From: Escallonia rubra
Taxonomy: Eukaryota > Streptophyta > Magnoliopsida > Escalloniales > Escalloniaceae
Direction of reading: 5' to 3'
DNA: 64,000 nt
Assembly: GCA_033065855.1 (NCBI GenBank)
Contig: JAVXUO010000624.1
Location: 1-64,000 of the forward strand
The notes beneath the pieces were generated by a model, which saw only the letters and a program-made list of their open reading frames with translations, was not told where the DNA came from and ran no database searches. Position numbers and translations under genes: made by a program. Each line of letters starts with the position of its first letter. Position 1 is the first letter of the stretch. Below are positions 11,104 through 20,450 of the stretch, one piece after another.

Positions 11104-11405
11104 ACCAACCGCTTCTCTTATATGTGGTTGGTTTTTTAAAAAAATTGTTAAAAAAAAAAGTGCTTACCAACCGCTTCTAAGAGAAGCGGTCGGGCAAAAT
11201 GTTAAAAAAAAAATTGTCCCAACCGCGTATAAGAGAAGCGGTTGGGTGGAGTGGTTTTTTGTGGTGGGCCCACGTCAAAAAATATAATCATACCCAACCG
11301 CTTCTCTTAAATGCGGTTGGGCTAAAAAAAAAAGAGTTCTTTTTTGTGGTGGGACCCACGACAAAAAGAAATCGTACCCAACCGCTCCTCTTACATGCGG
11401 TTGGG
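11104..11405. repeat. Five AACCGC hairpins in outer TIR, copy 1
   Basis: Inverted repeats of the form CCAACCGC-(spacer)-GCGGTTGG at 11104-11132, 11166-11194, 11218-11246, 11293-11321 and 11377-11405; the second is almost a perfect palindrome. They alternate with A/T homopolymers. CGGTTG matches the MYB core CNGTTR. They could bind MYB factors or the transposase; neither is shown. Confidence 0.8.
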
Positions 11406-11450
11406 TGGAGAAAATTTTTTTTATCCACCGGTGGGTGTGGATCGGGCCCC

Positions 11451-11480
11451 TATATATATATATATATATATCTATATATA
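11451..11480. repeat. (TA)n tract shared by MULE copies 1 and 3
   Basis: Thirty bases of TA dinucleotide with a single C. The tip of copy 1 ends at 11450 and the tip of copy 3 starts at 11481, so the two elements lie head to head across this microsatellite. Confidence 0.9.
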
Positions 11481-11589
11481 GGGGATCGATCCCCATCGAC
11501 TGGTGGGAAAAAAAAAATTTCCCACCGAATCGCTACTAATACTAGCGATTGCAACAAAAAAAAAAATTTCACACAGAGTTGGGCCAAAG

Positions 11590-11768
11590 TGGGCCACAGA
11601 GGAGCCGCGATTGGCTTTGGGCCAATCGCAAGACATACATGCGATTGGCCCAAAGCCAATCGCAAGACATACATGCGATTGGCCCAAAGCCAATCGCAAG
11701 ACTATCATGCAATTGACTTTGGGCCAATCGCATGTATTTCTTGCGATTGGCCCAAGGCCAATTGCTGG
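11590..11768. repeat. CCAAT-type hairpin array, copy 3
   Basis: GATTGGCCCAAAGCCAATCGC and variants repeat about four times, each an inverted pair of CCAAT (ATTGG / CCAAT), separated by AAGACATACATG. It occupies the place held by the G-box and AACCGC arrays in copies 1 and 2. CCAAT is bound by NF-Y. Confidence 0.8.
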
Positions 11769-11784
11769 CCATTTCTGAAATTCG

Positions 11785-11965
11785 GCAATAACCCCCCTGT
11801 GGCCCCCACCTCTCTTCCCCCCCCCCCCCCGTGGCCTTCTCCCTCTCTGGCCCCCACCCCTTGCGGCAGATTCCCCCCCCCCCGGGCCCCCACCCCTCTT
11901 CCCCCTCCCACCCGTGACCTCCTCCCTCCCCTTGGCCCCCACCCCTCTTCGACACATGGCACAAG
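11785..11965. repeat. C-rich tract with GGCCCCCACCCCT repeats
   Basis: Several imperfect copies of a ~35-bp C-rich unit with runs of up to about 14 C. The minus strand is correspondingly G-rich and has the run pattern needed for G-quadruplexes. It lies upstream of the copy 3 TATA box. Reading frames here look like repeat artefacts. Confidence 0.7.
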
Positions 11966-12029
11966 ATGGCTTGGCCCCCACCCCTTCCACGGCGTCCCCT
12001 GCATTATTCGGTCCTTTCCCCCACTTTTC

Positions 12030-12211
12030 TGTCTATAAAATCCCTCTTCCCCGAATTATTTCTTGCACTCTCCTCATTCTCCCTATCTCAGCTACATAAT
12101 CTCCACAACAATACGAGCGAAAAAAATTTTACGCTAGAAGAAGATCGGTGGATAACCGCTAGAAGAAGATCTGTGAATTTTTCGTCATTTTTTTCAAATC
12201 AAAACAAGTAA
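12030..12211 (+). promoter_or_regulatory. TIR core promoter and leader exon, copy 3
   Basis: TATA box CTATAAAATCCC near 12033, a pyrimidine-rich start region, two copies of CGCTAGAAGAAGATC, and a donor-like GTAACT after AAAACAA near 12209. A matching acceptor (TTCTTACAG) lies just before the ATG at 14369. Same layout as copies 1 and 2, so the leader-intron arrangement is conserved although the sequence has changed. Confidence 0.55.
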
Positions 12212-12590
12212 CTATTTTGAATGTTCTTATAATTCAATGTTAATTTTAAATTGTTCTTACCAATTGATTGTTTAAATTGTGTTACGCTTAAATTGTTCTT
12301 ACCATAGTCTAAAATTCGTGTTTAGGGCGTCAAAATTACGTTTTTACAAATCGGGGTATTACATTCGAAAGATTCGAAAATAGCGATTTTTTAGGGCGTC
12401 AAAATTATGATTTTTCACGAATTTATAAAAAAATATCAAGAGCTAGATTTTGCCAAAGTGCAAAACAGAGACCCTAGTTATTTTTAAAATATCTGTATCA
12501 GGTAAAAATTTCAGATTTTTCCAAAGACTGGAAAGGGGTTAACTGATACGCGCAACCTTGTAACTTCGCAGTGTAATTTAAAATATCAAG
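12212..12590. other. Gene-free TIR intron segment, copy 3
   Basis: AT-rich sequence with GGGCGTCAAAATTA repeated twice (near 12327 and 12393), followed at 12415-12590 by a diverged relative of the copy 1 ~322-bp unit (GCAAAACAGAGACCCTAG and CCAAAGACTG are recognisable). No coding signal seen. Confidence 0.5.
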
Positions 12591-12619
12591 CTAGCGCGAT
12601 TTCGCGCGAAACTTTTTTG

Positions 12620-14175
12620 AGAACCCTAGGATGTTGGGAAGTTCCATTCCCCAGGAATTCGGGCCATTCCGAAGCCGGTAGCAATTTTTTGCCGAACGGG
12701 CTTTTAAGCGCTCGATCCGGACACCGGTTCGGGATTTTTTGACGAAAAATCCGTAAAATGCTTTTTAGATCAAGGATGAACTCAGCAACCTTAGAATAGC
12801 ATCTTAAAGCACTTTTGAGATTTTTCCTGATGCCAGGGGCATTTTGATAATTTGTCGCCCGAGAGGGGTATTTTTGTAATTTTACGCTGTCAACTTTTTC
12901 GAACGTCTTTTCAGTCCGTAAATGTAAGCAAACCCTAGCGAAGATGGGAAGTTCCATGCCCCAGGAATTCGGGCCATTCCGAAGCCGGTAGCAATTTTTT
13001 GCCGAACGGGCTTTTAAGCGCTCGATCCGGACACCGGTTCGGGATTTTTTGACGAAAAATCCCTAAAATGCTTTCTAGATCAAGGATGAACTCAGAAACC
13101 TTAGAATAGCATCTTAAAGCACTTTTGAGATTTTTCCCGATGCCAGGGGCATTTTGGTAATTCGCCGCCCGAGAGGGGTATTTTCGTAATTTTACGCTGT
13201 CAACTTTTTCGAACGTCTTTTCAGTCCGTAAATGTAAGCAAACCCTAGCGAAGGCGGCTAGTTCCATTCCCCACGAATTCGGGCCATTCCGAAGCCGGTA
13301 GCAATTTTTTGCCGAACGGGCTTTTAAGCGCTCGATCCGGACACCGGTTCGGGAATTTTTGACGAAAAATCCCTAAAATGCTTTTTAGATCAAGGATGAA
13401 CTCAGCAACCTTAGAATAGCATCTTAAAGCACTTTTGAGATTTTTCCTGATGCCAGGGGCATTTTGGTAATTCGCCGCCCGAGAGGGGTATTTTCGTAAT
13501 TTTACGCTATCAACTTTTTCGAACATCTTTTCAGTCCGTAAATGTAAGCAAACCCTAGCGAAGGCGGCTAGTTACATTCCCCACAAAGTGTGGCCATTCC
13601 GAAGCCGGTAGCAATTTTTTGCCGAACGGGCTTTTAAGCGCTCGATCCGGACACCGGTTCGGGATTTTTTGACGAAAAATCCCTAAAATGCTTTCTAGAT
13701 CAAGGATGAACTCAACAACCTTAGAATAGCATCTTAAAGCACTTTTGAGATTTTTCCCGATGCCAGGGGCATTTTGGTAATTCGCCGCCCGAGAGGGGTA
13801 TTTTCGTAATTTTATGCTGTCAACTTTTTCGAACGTCTTTTCAGTCCGTAAATGTAAGCAAACCCTAGCGAAGGCGGCTAGTTCCATTCCCCACGAATTT
13901 GGGCTATTCCGAAGCCGGTAGCAATTTTTTTGCCGAACGGGCTTTTAAGCGCTCGATCCGGACACCGGTTCGGGATTTTTTGACGAAAAATTCCTAAAAT
14001 GCTTTCTAGATCAAGGATGAACTCAGCAACCTTAGAATAGCATCTTAAAGCACTTTTGAGATTTTTCCCGATGCCAGGGGCATTTTGGTAATTCGCCGCC
14101 CGAGAGGGGTATTTTCGTAATTTTACGCTGTCAACTTTTTCGAACGTCTTTCCAGTCCGTAAATGTAAGCAGACC
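12620..14175. repeat. 310-bp tandem array, copy 3 (about five units)
   Basis: The motif AACCCTAGCG recurs at 12931, 13241, 13551 and 13861, with a variant at 14171: an almost exact 310-bp period. Units differ at few positions, so amplification or homogenisation is recent. The unit resembles the single-copy stretch next to the tandem array in copies 1 and 2 (CGCTCGATCCGGACACCGG is shared). It lies in the predicted 5'-UTR intron. The ~110-aa minus-strand frames repeating in each unit are artefacts. Confidence 0.9.
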
Positions 14176-14368
14176 CTAGCGAAAGCGGCTAGGGTTATTA
14201 AGCGTTCGGAGTGGTGGGAAGTGAGGAATGATTTTCATACATTAAAGTAATGATTTAATGACTATTGCTATTGCGTTGGTAAGCTAGGTTAACGATTCAG
14301 TTACAGTTTTGGAATGTAAATATTATGGACGCTAAGTTAGTTTACGATTATATTTTGTTCTTACAGAT

Positions 14369-15785
14369 ATGGATTTCAACCCTGGACCTCATGATACATC
14401 AATCCTATACGATGACGATGACCACGTCGCGAGGCACGTATTTGACGGTGTCGATAGGGGTGTTTTGGAAACATTTCAAAGCACAAGTCACCTCGACGAG
14501 TGGGTACTGAACGAGGAACAAATAGAACTACTACACAATCAAAATTTGACGGTGTTCACCGATTGCGGGATTTGGTCTCGGCACGACGATTGCCTTATAT
14601 CCGCTCTAGTTGAACGATGGAGGGGCGAGACGAACTCATTTCACTTCCGGTTTGGTGAAATGACTATTACATTAGAGGACGTTGGATTTATACTTGGAAT
14701 CCCATGTCACGGTAGACCCATTACTTCGAGTAAAACGTCTGCATCCATAGCGAAGATGGCTAGGCAGTATTTTCCGGAAATTCCGAGGGAAGCTCTTACA
14801 ACCAACGGCATAAAACTTAAATGGCTGAGAGAGCAGTACGGCGAGCTACCGGATGAATACACTCCTCATGATTTTTCGGTGTATACGAAGGCATTCCTTT
14901 TGTATATTATTGGATCTATATTACTTCCGACGCAAAAAAAAAAAAACACGGTGCATCCGAAGTATTTGGTGTTCTTGGAGGATCTTGAGGAGGTATACTC
15001 GTATTCGTGGGGTTCAGCTGTCCTTGCGCACCTATATCGAGCATTGCACAAAGCTACGAGAAAGGGTGCCAAGTCCATTGCCGCCTGCATCACTCTGTTA
15101 CAGGTTTGAGCATTTATATTCTTCGTTGACGTGTCAATATATTCGTGATTAATAACTAATTCCATATTATGTTTGCATTCACAGGTTTGGTCTTACGAGA
15201 GGCTACCCACGGGTCGTCCACAGCCCGTAGCTGATTCCGATGAGACGTGGCCTAGGGTGTGGGCCTGGGGGCCTAGGCCCAAACGGAGTAGACGGGTAGA
15301 CCCTCACCACAATCTAATGTTCTATCGGGGGGAACTAGATATGATGGATGCATCCCAGGTGACGTGGCAGCCATATGGGAAGGTGATGCATCGGTTGGAT
15401 GAGACGTGTTGGCAACTGCCGGTGTCGTACGTGCTGGCAGGTTTGTGTCGGAGGCTACTTATTCATTTCGAAGGCTGTGAGTTTCAGTTGACCTATCGAG
15501 CTATGAAACAAGCTGGCTGTCTACAAGGAATACCAAAACCCGCTGTAGACATGCGGCCATACAGGAGCGGTCGAGGTCCGAATTTTGAGGTGCCTGATGC
15601 CTTGAATTTGCTGAGCGACGAGGTGCAACAGTGGAATACTTGGCAAGAAACGTATGGTAGCCTTGTATCGCTCAAGGACGACGGCACCAGTACTGAGGAT
15701 TACCTGCAATGGTTTCTCAAGGTGACGCGCACGAGGGTGAATCGCCCTTCCCAAGTGAGGAAGACATCGTACGCACCACGTGAGG
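14369..15785 (+). pseudogene. PMD gene of MULE copy 3, truncated after exon 2
   Basis: Exon 1 14369-15103 (245 codons) and exon 2 from 15185, with splice sites at the same places as copies 1 and 2 and no stops. It keeps the PMD signature (ISALVERWRGETNSFHF, GEMTITLEDVGFILGI). One codon longer than the others because of an in-frame A run near 14935 (three consecutive Lys). The frame is lost at about 15786, where MULE sequence is replaced by a repeat array; a stop follows at 15794. The ULP1 half is missing, so at most a PMD-only protein could be made. Confidence 0.85.
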
Positions 15786-16170
15786 CTTCCATATGAGGCT
15801 TCCATGTAAGTTTTATTTAAGTTTTCTTTACAAGCTTTTTAGGAGGCTTCGGTCTCCATGAGCTCTCTTTATAAGCTAACTGAAGGCTTTCATGTACACG
15901 AGATAAGTCCTCCACAAGGCTTCTAAATATACTCTCTATGCAGGCTCTTTCATAAGCCATCCAGAAGGCTTCCATATACAGGGGTTTTCCTTATAGACCT
16001 CCAGAAGGCCTTCGTATATGCTTTCCCCTAGATCTTGTTATATGCCCTCCAAAAAGGTTCCATATATGCTATTTGTAATTTTTCTTTAGAAGCCCACCAG
16101 AAGGCTTTAATATATGATATTAGTAAGCTCACTCTACAAGCCCACCGGGAGGCTTCATATACTCTCTTAG
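15784..16170. repeat. Degenerate ~50-bp tandem array (AGAAGGCTTCCATAT)
   Basis: Variants of (A/G)AGGCTTC followed by CATATA and preceded by AAGC(C)CACCAGA recur near 15784, 15842, 15892, 15917, 15966, 16006, 16053, 16101 and 16151. Units are diverged and uneven in length. Family not recognised. It begins where MULE copy 3 breaks off. Confidence 0.65.
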
Positions 16171-16577
16171 TGAGCCCTCTTTGAAACAAAAATATGAGAA
16201 TTATGATTCTGCAAGTCGATTGAACGTTACATCTATGATAAGACATGCGTATAAGTTGATAAATTTAGAGTCAAAGGTTTTTTTGTCTAAAAAGCGGACA
16301 TAATGTCTACTTTTTGATAACTCCAAATTAACGGCCCATACAATATAATTTCATCCCATAAAATATTATAGAGAAAGTTTATTTCCTTTTTTTCACAGGT
16401 TATGTATCTTTACTACAATTGTTTTTCTTTTTTGAATAAAGAGTATTTCCATAGACATCAACCTATGGAATGCATATCTATAGTAGTGGATTGTCGGAGG
16501 GGCTAAAGTTTTGGTGTCTTTCACTTCGGTATACTTTCCCATGTAGATGCTGACAAAATTTTTTGGAAGTTCATCTT
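16171..16577. other. Unassigned AT-rich sequence
   Basis: No reading frame, RNA gene, tandem repeat or TE terminus recognised on either strand. Confidence 0.5.
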
Positions 16578-17010
16578 CTCTTTTTTTTTTTGGTAAGAAG
16601 GTTAAAGTATATTAGAATCAAGAAATTACAACCATGTTTCTAACTTCGTCCACGTTTACAAATAAACTGGATGAAGGTGGAACAAAACCAAAAAGATTGT
16701 AAACAAAGGCATTAGCTGCTAAATTATGGGGTGAAATGTTCGCCTCACGAGGTGTGTACACTCCCAACATGAGATTTTCTTCAAAAGAGCCTGTATATCT
16801 TGGATAGCATTCCTGCATCTCCAACTTGGACTTAACGTTGGGTCTTTGATAAACTTTATAATACTTTCAGCATCCCCTTCCAAAATGACATAATCCATTT
16901 TTTCCCTAAACTTTGGGACATTATCTATCCTTAATTCATTATTATCTCTAAAAATACATAAGAGATGCACCAGATTTCGAGAATTGTCTCCCATATTCAT
17001 CTTAATCAAG
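16578..17010 (-). mobile_element. 5'-truncated LINE fragment, RNase H end
   Basis: Minus-strand frames encode an RNase H-like stretch typical of plant non-LTR elements: VILEGDAESIIKF, a middle part with SPSWRCRNAIQDIQALL, then PREANISPHNLAANA. A frameshift near 16770 splits it. It ends at 16579-16590 in a run of A on the minus strand preceded by CTTCTTACC, as expected of a LINE poly(A) tail. The 5' part (endonuclease, reverse transcriptase) is missing. No target duplication identified. Confidence 0.65.
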
Positions 17011-17265
17011 GATATTTGAATGTATCAAGGATCTATCACAAGATATTTCTAAGTCTTTTAACCAAATTCAATCTCTTAACTGGACCTAGGTTAAACCTAA
17101 CTAAATGGATGGTTTAACCAACTAGACTGGACTACATATTCGGCTGAAGTATATAGATTAGGCTTATTACGTTATTAGTCCTAAACCCATACTAGTAATA
17201 AACTTATTCAATAATAAAGCAATAAGACAAATAAGAAGATAAAATAAAACTAAAAAATTGAGGTG

Positions 17266-17270
17266 TCTAT
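17266..17270. repeat. 5-bp target duplication, left (TCTAT)
   Basis: TCTAT directly before the LTR start at 17271; identical to 38774-38778 after the LTR end. Confidence 0.9.
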
Positions 17271-18663
17271 TGTAATGCCCCGAACCTTGAAAAAAATTTA
17301 TAGCGCATCATTTTATTTCTTTAGCGACGGTTTTTATAAGTAAAATTTGACATTGATTAAATGAGAGAAATAATGGACAACCTTTAGCGACAATTTGTAT
17401 ATGCAATTTGTAACGTCGATTTACATAAACGATATTTTTATCAGCAGTATTTAGCAATAATTTTAGGAACCATAAGTTATAACTTAATAAAAGCAATTAT
17501 AGGTGATATTGATTGAGGCTTTTAGTGACGATTAGCGTAAACAATATATTTTTTGAAATCTTTAGCGACGATTAGTGTTTGTTAATTTCTTTTAACTTAA
17601 TTGGGATATTGAATAGGTGAAAATTTTCATATTTGATTTCTTTTGTCAACTCTTTAAATTTAGAAGGTCATTTAGTGAGGGAACAGGGGTGGGGAAGTGA
17701 AGGAAAATTGACGTGTGTTATATGAAATTTTGGCTATAAGTAGTTAGACAGAGAATTAGAGGAAGAGAAGGAGTAAATGGGGGAAATTGATTCGGTTTAA
17801 AAGAAAGAAAGGAATCATAAGAGAGAGAAATCAGGGAGAAATGGGTGCAATAACCCATTTACGGTTACACGCCAGAGAGAGAGTGTACAGAGAAGGTGTG
17901 TGGGTTCGTGAGAGCTAATAGAGCCACACGAAGAGAAATATTGTACACAGAAAGAGGAAGAGAGAAAAGGACGGCATATTGGAATTTCCGGCGAGGTGGT
18001 TCAATTTTTTGGTAAGTCGTCAACCTTTCTTCTCGATTTATTTCAGAGAATTTAGTATTGCGTCTATGCGGGGCTGAGGTTTGCGTGAGTTTGGATGTGT
18101 GCACTGTGAGAGTGGGTTAGTAATCTGTAGGTGAGTATGTGAAAGGAGCAGGAAAAGAGAAGAGGCAGTGCGTGTATTTGTGTGTGTTTTCTGTATAGTT
18201 GTATGTGTGTAGATGAAAGGGGAAGGGAAGAAACTGCCGTCAGGCAGCGTGTGTGCGTGTGTTTAGGGTTCGTTTATGCTGTATGTGTCACAGCCGAGTT
18301 TGGGGCTGTGAAAGAGGGGATGTGGCTGCTGGGTATCTACTGATGAGGGTGTGAATGGGTGTGGAAGATAGGGGCGCTGCCCAAGCAGCGTGATGGTGCA
18401 TTAGGTATTTTCTTGTGCCGTGAATATGCGGTTGAGGCAGCGTTGAGGCAGGCCTGTACGTGCGCGCGAACTCTTTGGGGAGACAGCCACGGCTGTCCAG
18501 TGAGGGTGTGTTGTGGGTTATCAGTGAGTGAAGGGTGCATAACGAAGGGGCTGTGAACGGTGGAGCATGCGTGCGGGTGTGCGTACCCGGTGTGGCCGTG
18601 GAGTTGCAGCTGAGTCGTGAGTTGTGGGTTGTTGTGAGTGTGAGTAAACTGCGGTGCGTGTGT

Positions 18664-18861
18664 TTTTTTTTGGTCTGACCACCCGGTATCCGGACACTAC
18701 ATTGGGAGCCGACTAATCCGAGTTTGGGCCGGGTGGGACCACATGGGTGGTAAAGCTCTCCCTACCAAGTTTTTAACGCAGCTGCATTCCCAGGGCTCGA
18801 ACTCGAGACCTCTGGTTAAGCTAGGACAACCCCCTACCAGCTGACCTACGCGCTTGGTGGT
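18664..18861 (-). mobile_element. tRNA-derived SINE with 15-bp target duplication
   Basis: On the minus strand: pol III A box TAGGTCAGCTGGTAG (about 18834-18848), B box GAGTTCGAGCC (about 18793-18804), and a 3' A tail (T run at 18664-18671). Flanked by a perfect 15-bp duplication, CTGCGGTGCGTGTGT, at 18649-18663 and 18862-18876. About 198 bp. The tRNA-like boxes are too diverged for a functional tRNA. Confidence 0.88.
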
Positions 18862-18920
18862 CTGCGGTGCGTGTGTACCCGACAACGAAGAGTAGACGTT
18901 AATGCAAGTGTGTATATAGA

Positions 18921-20079
18921 GGGTTAATTTTACGCTACACCCCGTACTTAGGGGTCAGTTGCACCCAGCACCTTATGGTTCTAATTTTGGCACCCAGCAC
19001 CAAAATTTTAAAAATCTTGGCACCCAGCACCAGATGACGGTCAAGAAGCACTTTGACCACACGCACATTCCATCCCATCGACCCACCACCACCACCACCA
19101 TTTGCCTAAATCTGACTCCGATGGCAGAGACCCACCACCTCCATCGCCAGTACAGGAGGAGGAGACCGTGAAAGAAGGCCTCCCGGAAACCCCCACCCCA
19201 AAATCACCAACACCCGCAGCAGCAGACAGCACCAAACGACCCAGAGTCCAAGAACCCAAGGTTGAATCACTGGCTCCGCCAAATCCGACGGACGAGATCG
19301 TCTCTGAGGTCTCCGAGATCTGCAGCTTCTCGACTACGACGGTGACCGAGGTGAGGGACGACAACGGCGGAGAAGTAACCCAAAGGGTCCGTAAGTCTCC
19401 CGCGAAGATCCCGAGAAAACGGTCGTACTTCGGCGAACTCACCAAAACGACAGAGAGGGGCGCCCGGTCTCTGGTCAGAAGGTCGGCTCCATCGCCAGTC
19501 CCGGCGAGGACAGTGACGGGTCAGCGATGGAATGCGGGGCCGGCTAATGGCATCCGGCGGGATCCCGGCGAAAGATGAATCCAGGTAACGGTACTGCGAT
19601 AAGCTCCGTTCGCTCCGGTAGATCTGGTGGTTGGATTAGTGGCTGCTCTGACGGCACAGTGGCAGATATGGTGGTTACAAAATATGGCGTCGGCGTCAAC
19701 GGCACAGTGGCACGGCAGCATGACACCGTCCTTGGTGGTCGATTGGCTGTTGGTGCCCCTCGCCGGTGGCTATATGAACCTCCATTGCTCCATTTCGTTT
19801 CTCTTCTGCTTCATTTCTTTTTAGCTGTCAGAGAGCTGGTGACGTGGAGAGCCCAATTGGGCCATGTGTAGCTGATTGCATGACATGTATGCTTTAAGGG
19901 GCAATAAGACTATTTTGCCCCTGAAAAACTAACAGACATGTGGTCAAAGTGCCTCTTGACCGTCATCTAGTGCTGGGTGCCAAGATTTTTAAAATTTTGG
20001 TGCTGGGTGCCAAAATTAAAATCATAAGGTGCTGGGTGCAACTGACCCCTAAGTACGGGGTGTAGCGTAAAATTAACCC
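18921..20079. mobile_element. Pack-MULE in the Tekay 5' LTR
   Basis: 1159 bp with ~145-bp TIRs starting GGGTTAATTTTACGC; the arms differ at only a few positions and each holds three direct CACCCAGCACC motifs. A 9-bp duplication, GTATATAGA, flanks it (18912-18920 and 20080-20088), as expected of MULEs. The GC-rich interior (19065-19930) contrasts with the TIRs and encodes a protein-like stretch but no transposase, as in Pack-MULEs that capture host gene pieces. Confidence 0.88.
19102..19578 (+). pseudogene. Captured host gene fragment in Pack-MULE
   Basis: 158-codon open frame, Pro/Ser/Thr-rich and charged at first, then SEVSEICSFSTTTVTEV and SPAKIPRKRSYFGEL, which have the look of a plant Ser/Arg- and Pro-rich nuclear-type protein. 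I cannot name the parent gene. It begins at or just inside the left TIR and ends soon after the basic region. More GC-rich sequence up to about 19870 reads in another frame (SVRSGRSGGWISG), so either a frameshift or a second captured piece follows. Confidence 0.5.
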
Positions 20080-20398
20080 GTATATAGATCAGTGTATGTG
20101 AGTGTTAGTGTGTGCGTGAGAGAGTGCTGTGAGGTGTGTGTTGTGTATGTGATTATGTGAAAACAGGAATGCACCACTGCCGTGAGGCAGTGGGTGCAAT
20201 GGCTAGAACTGATTTGTCCATGCACGTGTGAATATTGTATGTTGTGGGTGCTGTGCATGAGTAGAGAAGAGGGGGAGGCTGCCATGGGTGTAGTGTTTTG
20301 TGGTGTTTGTGAGAAGAAAAGAGAAAGGTAGTGTAGCAGGTATGTGAATGTGAGTCTAGTGTGTGCGGTAGTGTGTATATGTATGTGCAGAAGGTGTG

Positions 20399-20403
20399 CG
20401 TGA

Positions 20404-20449
<46 letters not shown>

Positions 20450-20450
20450 A
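20399..20450. repeat. (TA)n(TG)n microsatellite
   Basis: AT run followed by about 15 TG units inside the GT-rich part of the Tekay LTR. Confidence 0.85.

Larger units (their letters stand above)
1..11450. mobile_element. Giant MuDR-like MULE, copy 1 (left tip outside window)
   Basis: Class II element with a transposase gene on + (2045-4339) and a PMD-ULP1 gene on - (8140-5284), convergent, between very long inverted repeats. The right TIR is 8183-11450 (3268 bp). The left TIR is visible only as 1-1507, and base 1 pairs with about 9693, so roughly 1.75 kb of left TIR lies outside and the whole element should be near 13 kb. The right tip reads GGGGCCCGATCCACACCC (minus strand) and abuts a (TA)n tract. 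The same tip, arrays and genes recur inverted at 55737-64000. Two convergent genes between promoter-bearing TIRs is the MuDR plan. No target duplication can be called because the flank is TA repeat. Confidence 0.9.
8183..11450. repeat. Right TIR of MULE copy 1 (3268 bp)
   Basis: Reverse complement of 1-1507 plus sequence beyond the left window edge; matches 55737-58345 of copy 2 in inverted orientation. From tip inward: tip, AACCGC hairpins, G-box array, TATA and leader, ~322-bp tandem array, then unique TIR up to about 43 bp outside the PMD start codon. Copy 2 has a shorter version because it holds fewer tandem units. Confidence 0.88.
11481..15786 (+). mobile_element. Related giant MULE, copy 3 (3'-truncated)
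   Basis: Tip GGGGATCGATCCCCATCG, related to but distinct from copy 1 and 2 tips. From the tip inward: CCAAT hairpins, a C-rich tract, TATA box and leader, a 310-bp tandem array, then PMD exons 1 and 2. The match to copies 1 and 2 stops within exon 2 near 15786, inside GTGAGGC. The ULP1 half, the convergent gap array and the transposase are absent. It is a diverged subfamily: the protein is roughly 85 percent identical by eye, while the TIR is mostly different. Confidence 0.85.

Noticed and set aside
10541-11180. Several overlapping GC-rich frames on both strands (repeated at 55990-56740)
   Set aside because: Translations are repeats of the G-box unit (RGRR, HAVGPRG) in all frames, as expected of a tandem array without stops.
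11199-12038. 279-codon frame across the outer TIR of copy 3
   Set aside because: It crosses the tip of copy 1, the TA tract, CCAAT hairpins and a C-rich tract, which are independent structures; no protein similarity.
12586-13887. Series of ~110-codon minus-strand frames
   Set aside because: The same frame repeats in each 310-bp unit; repeat by-product, and the region is likely intronic.
18664-18861. tRNA gene on the minus strand
   Set aside because: A and B boxes are present, but the flanks, A tail and 15-bp duplication show a SINE; no cloverleaf is evident.
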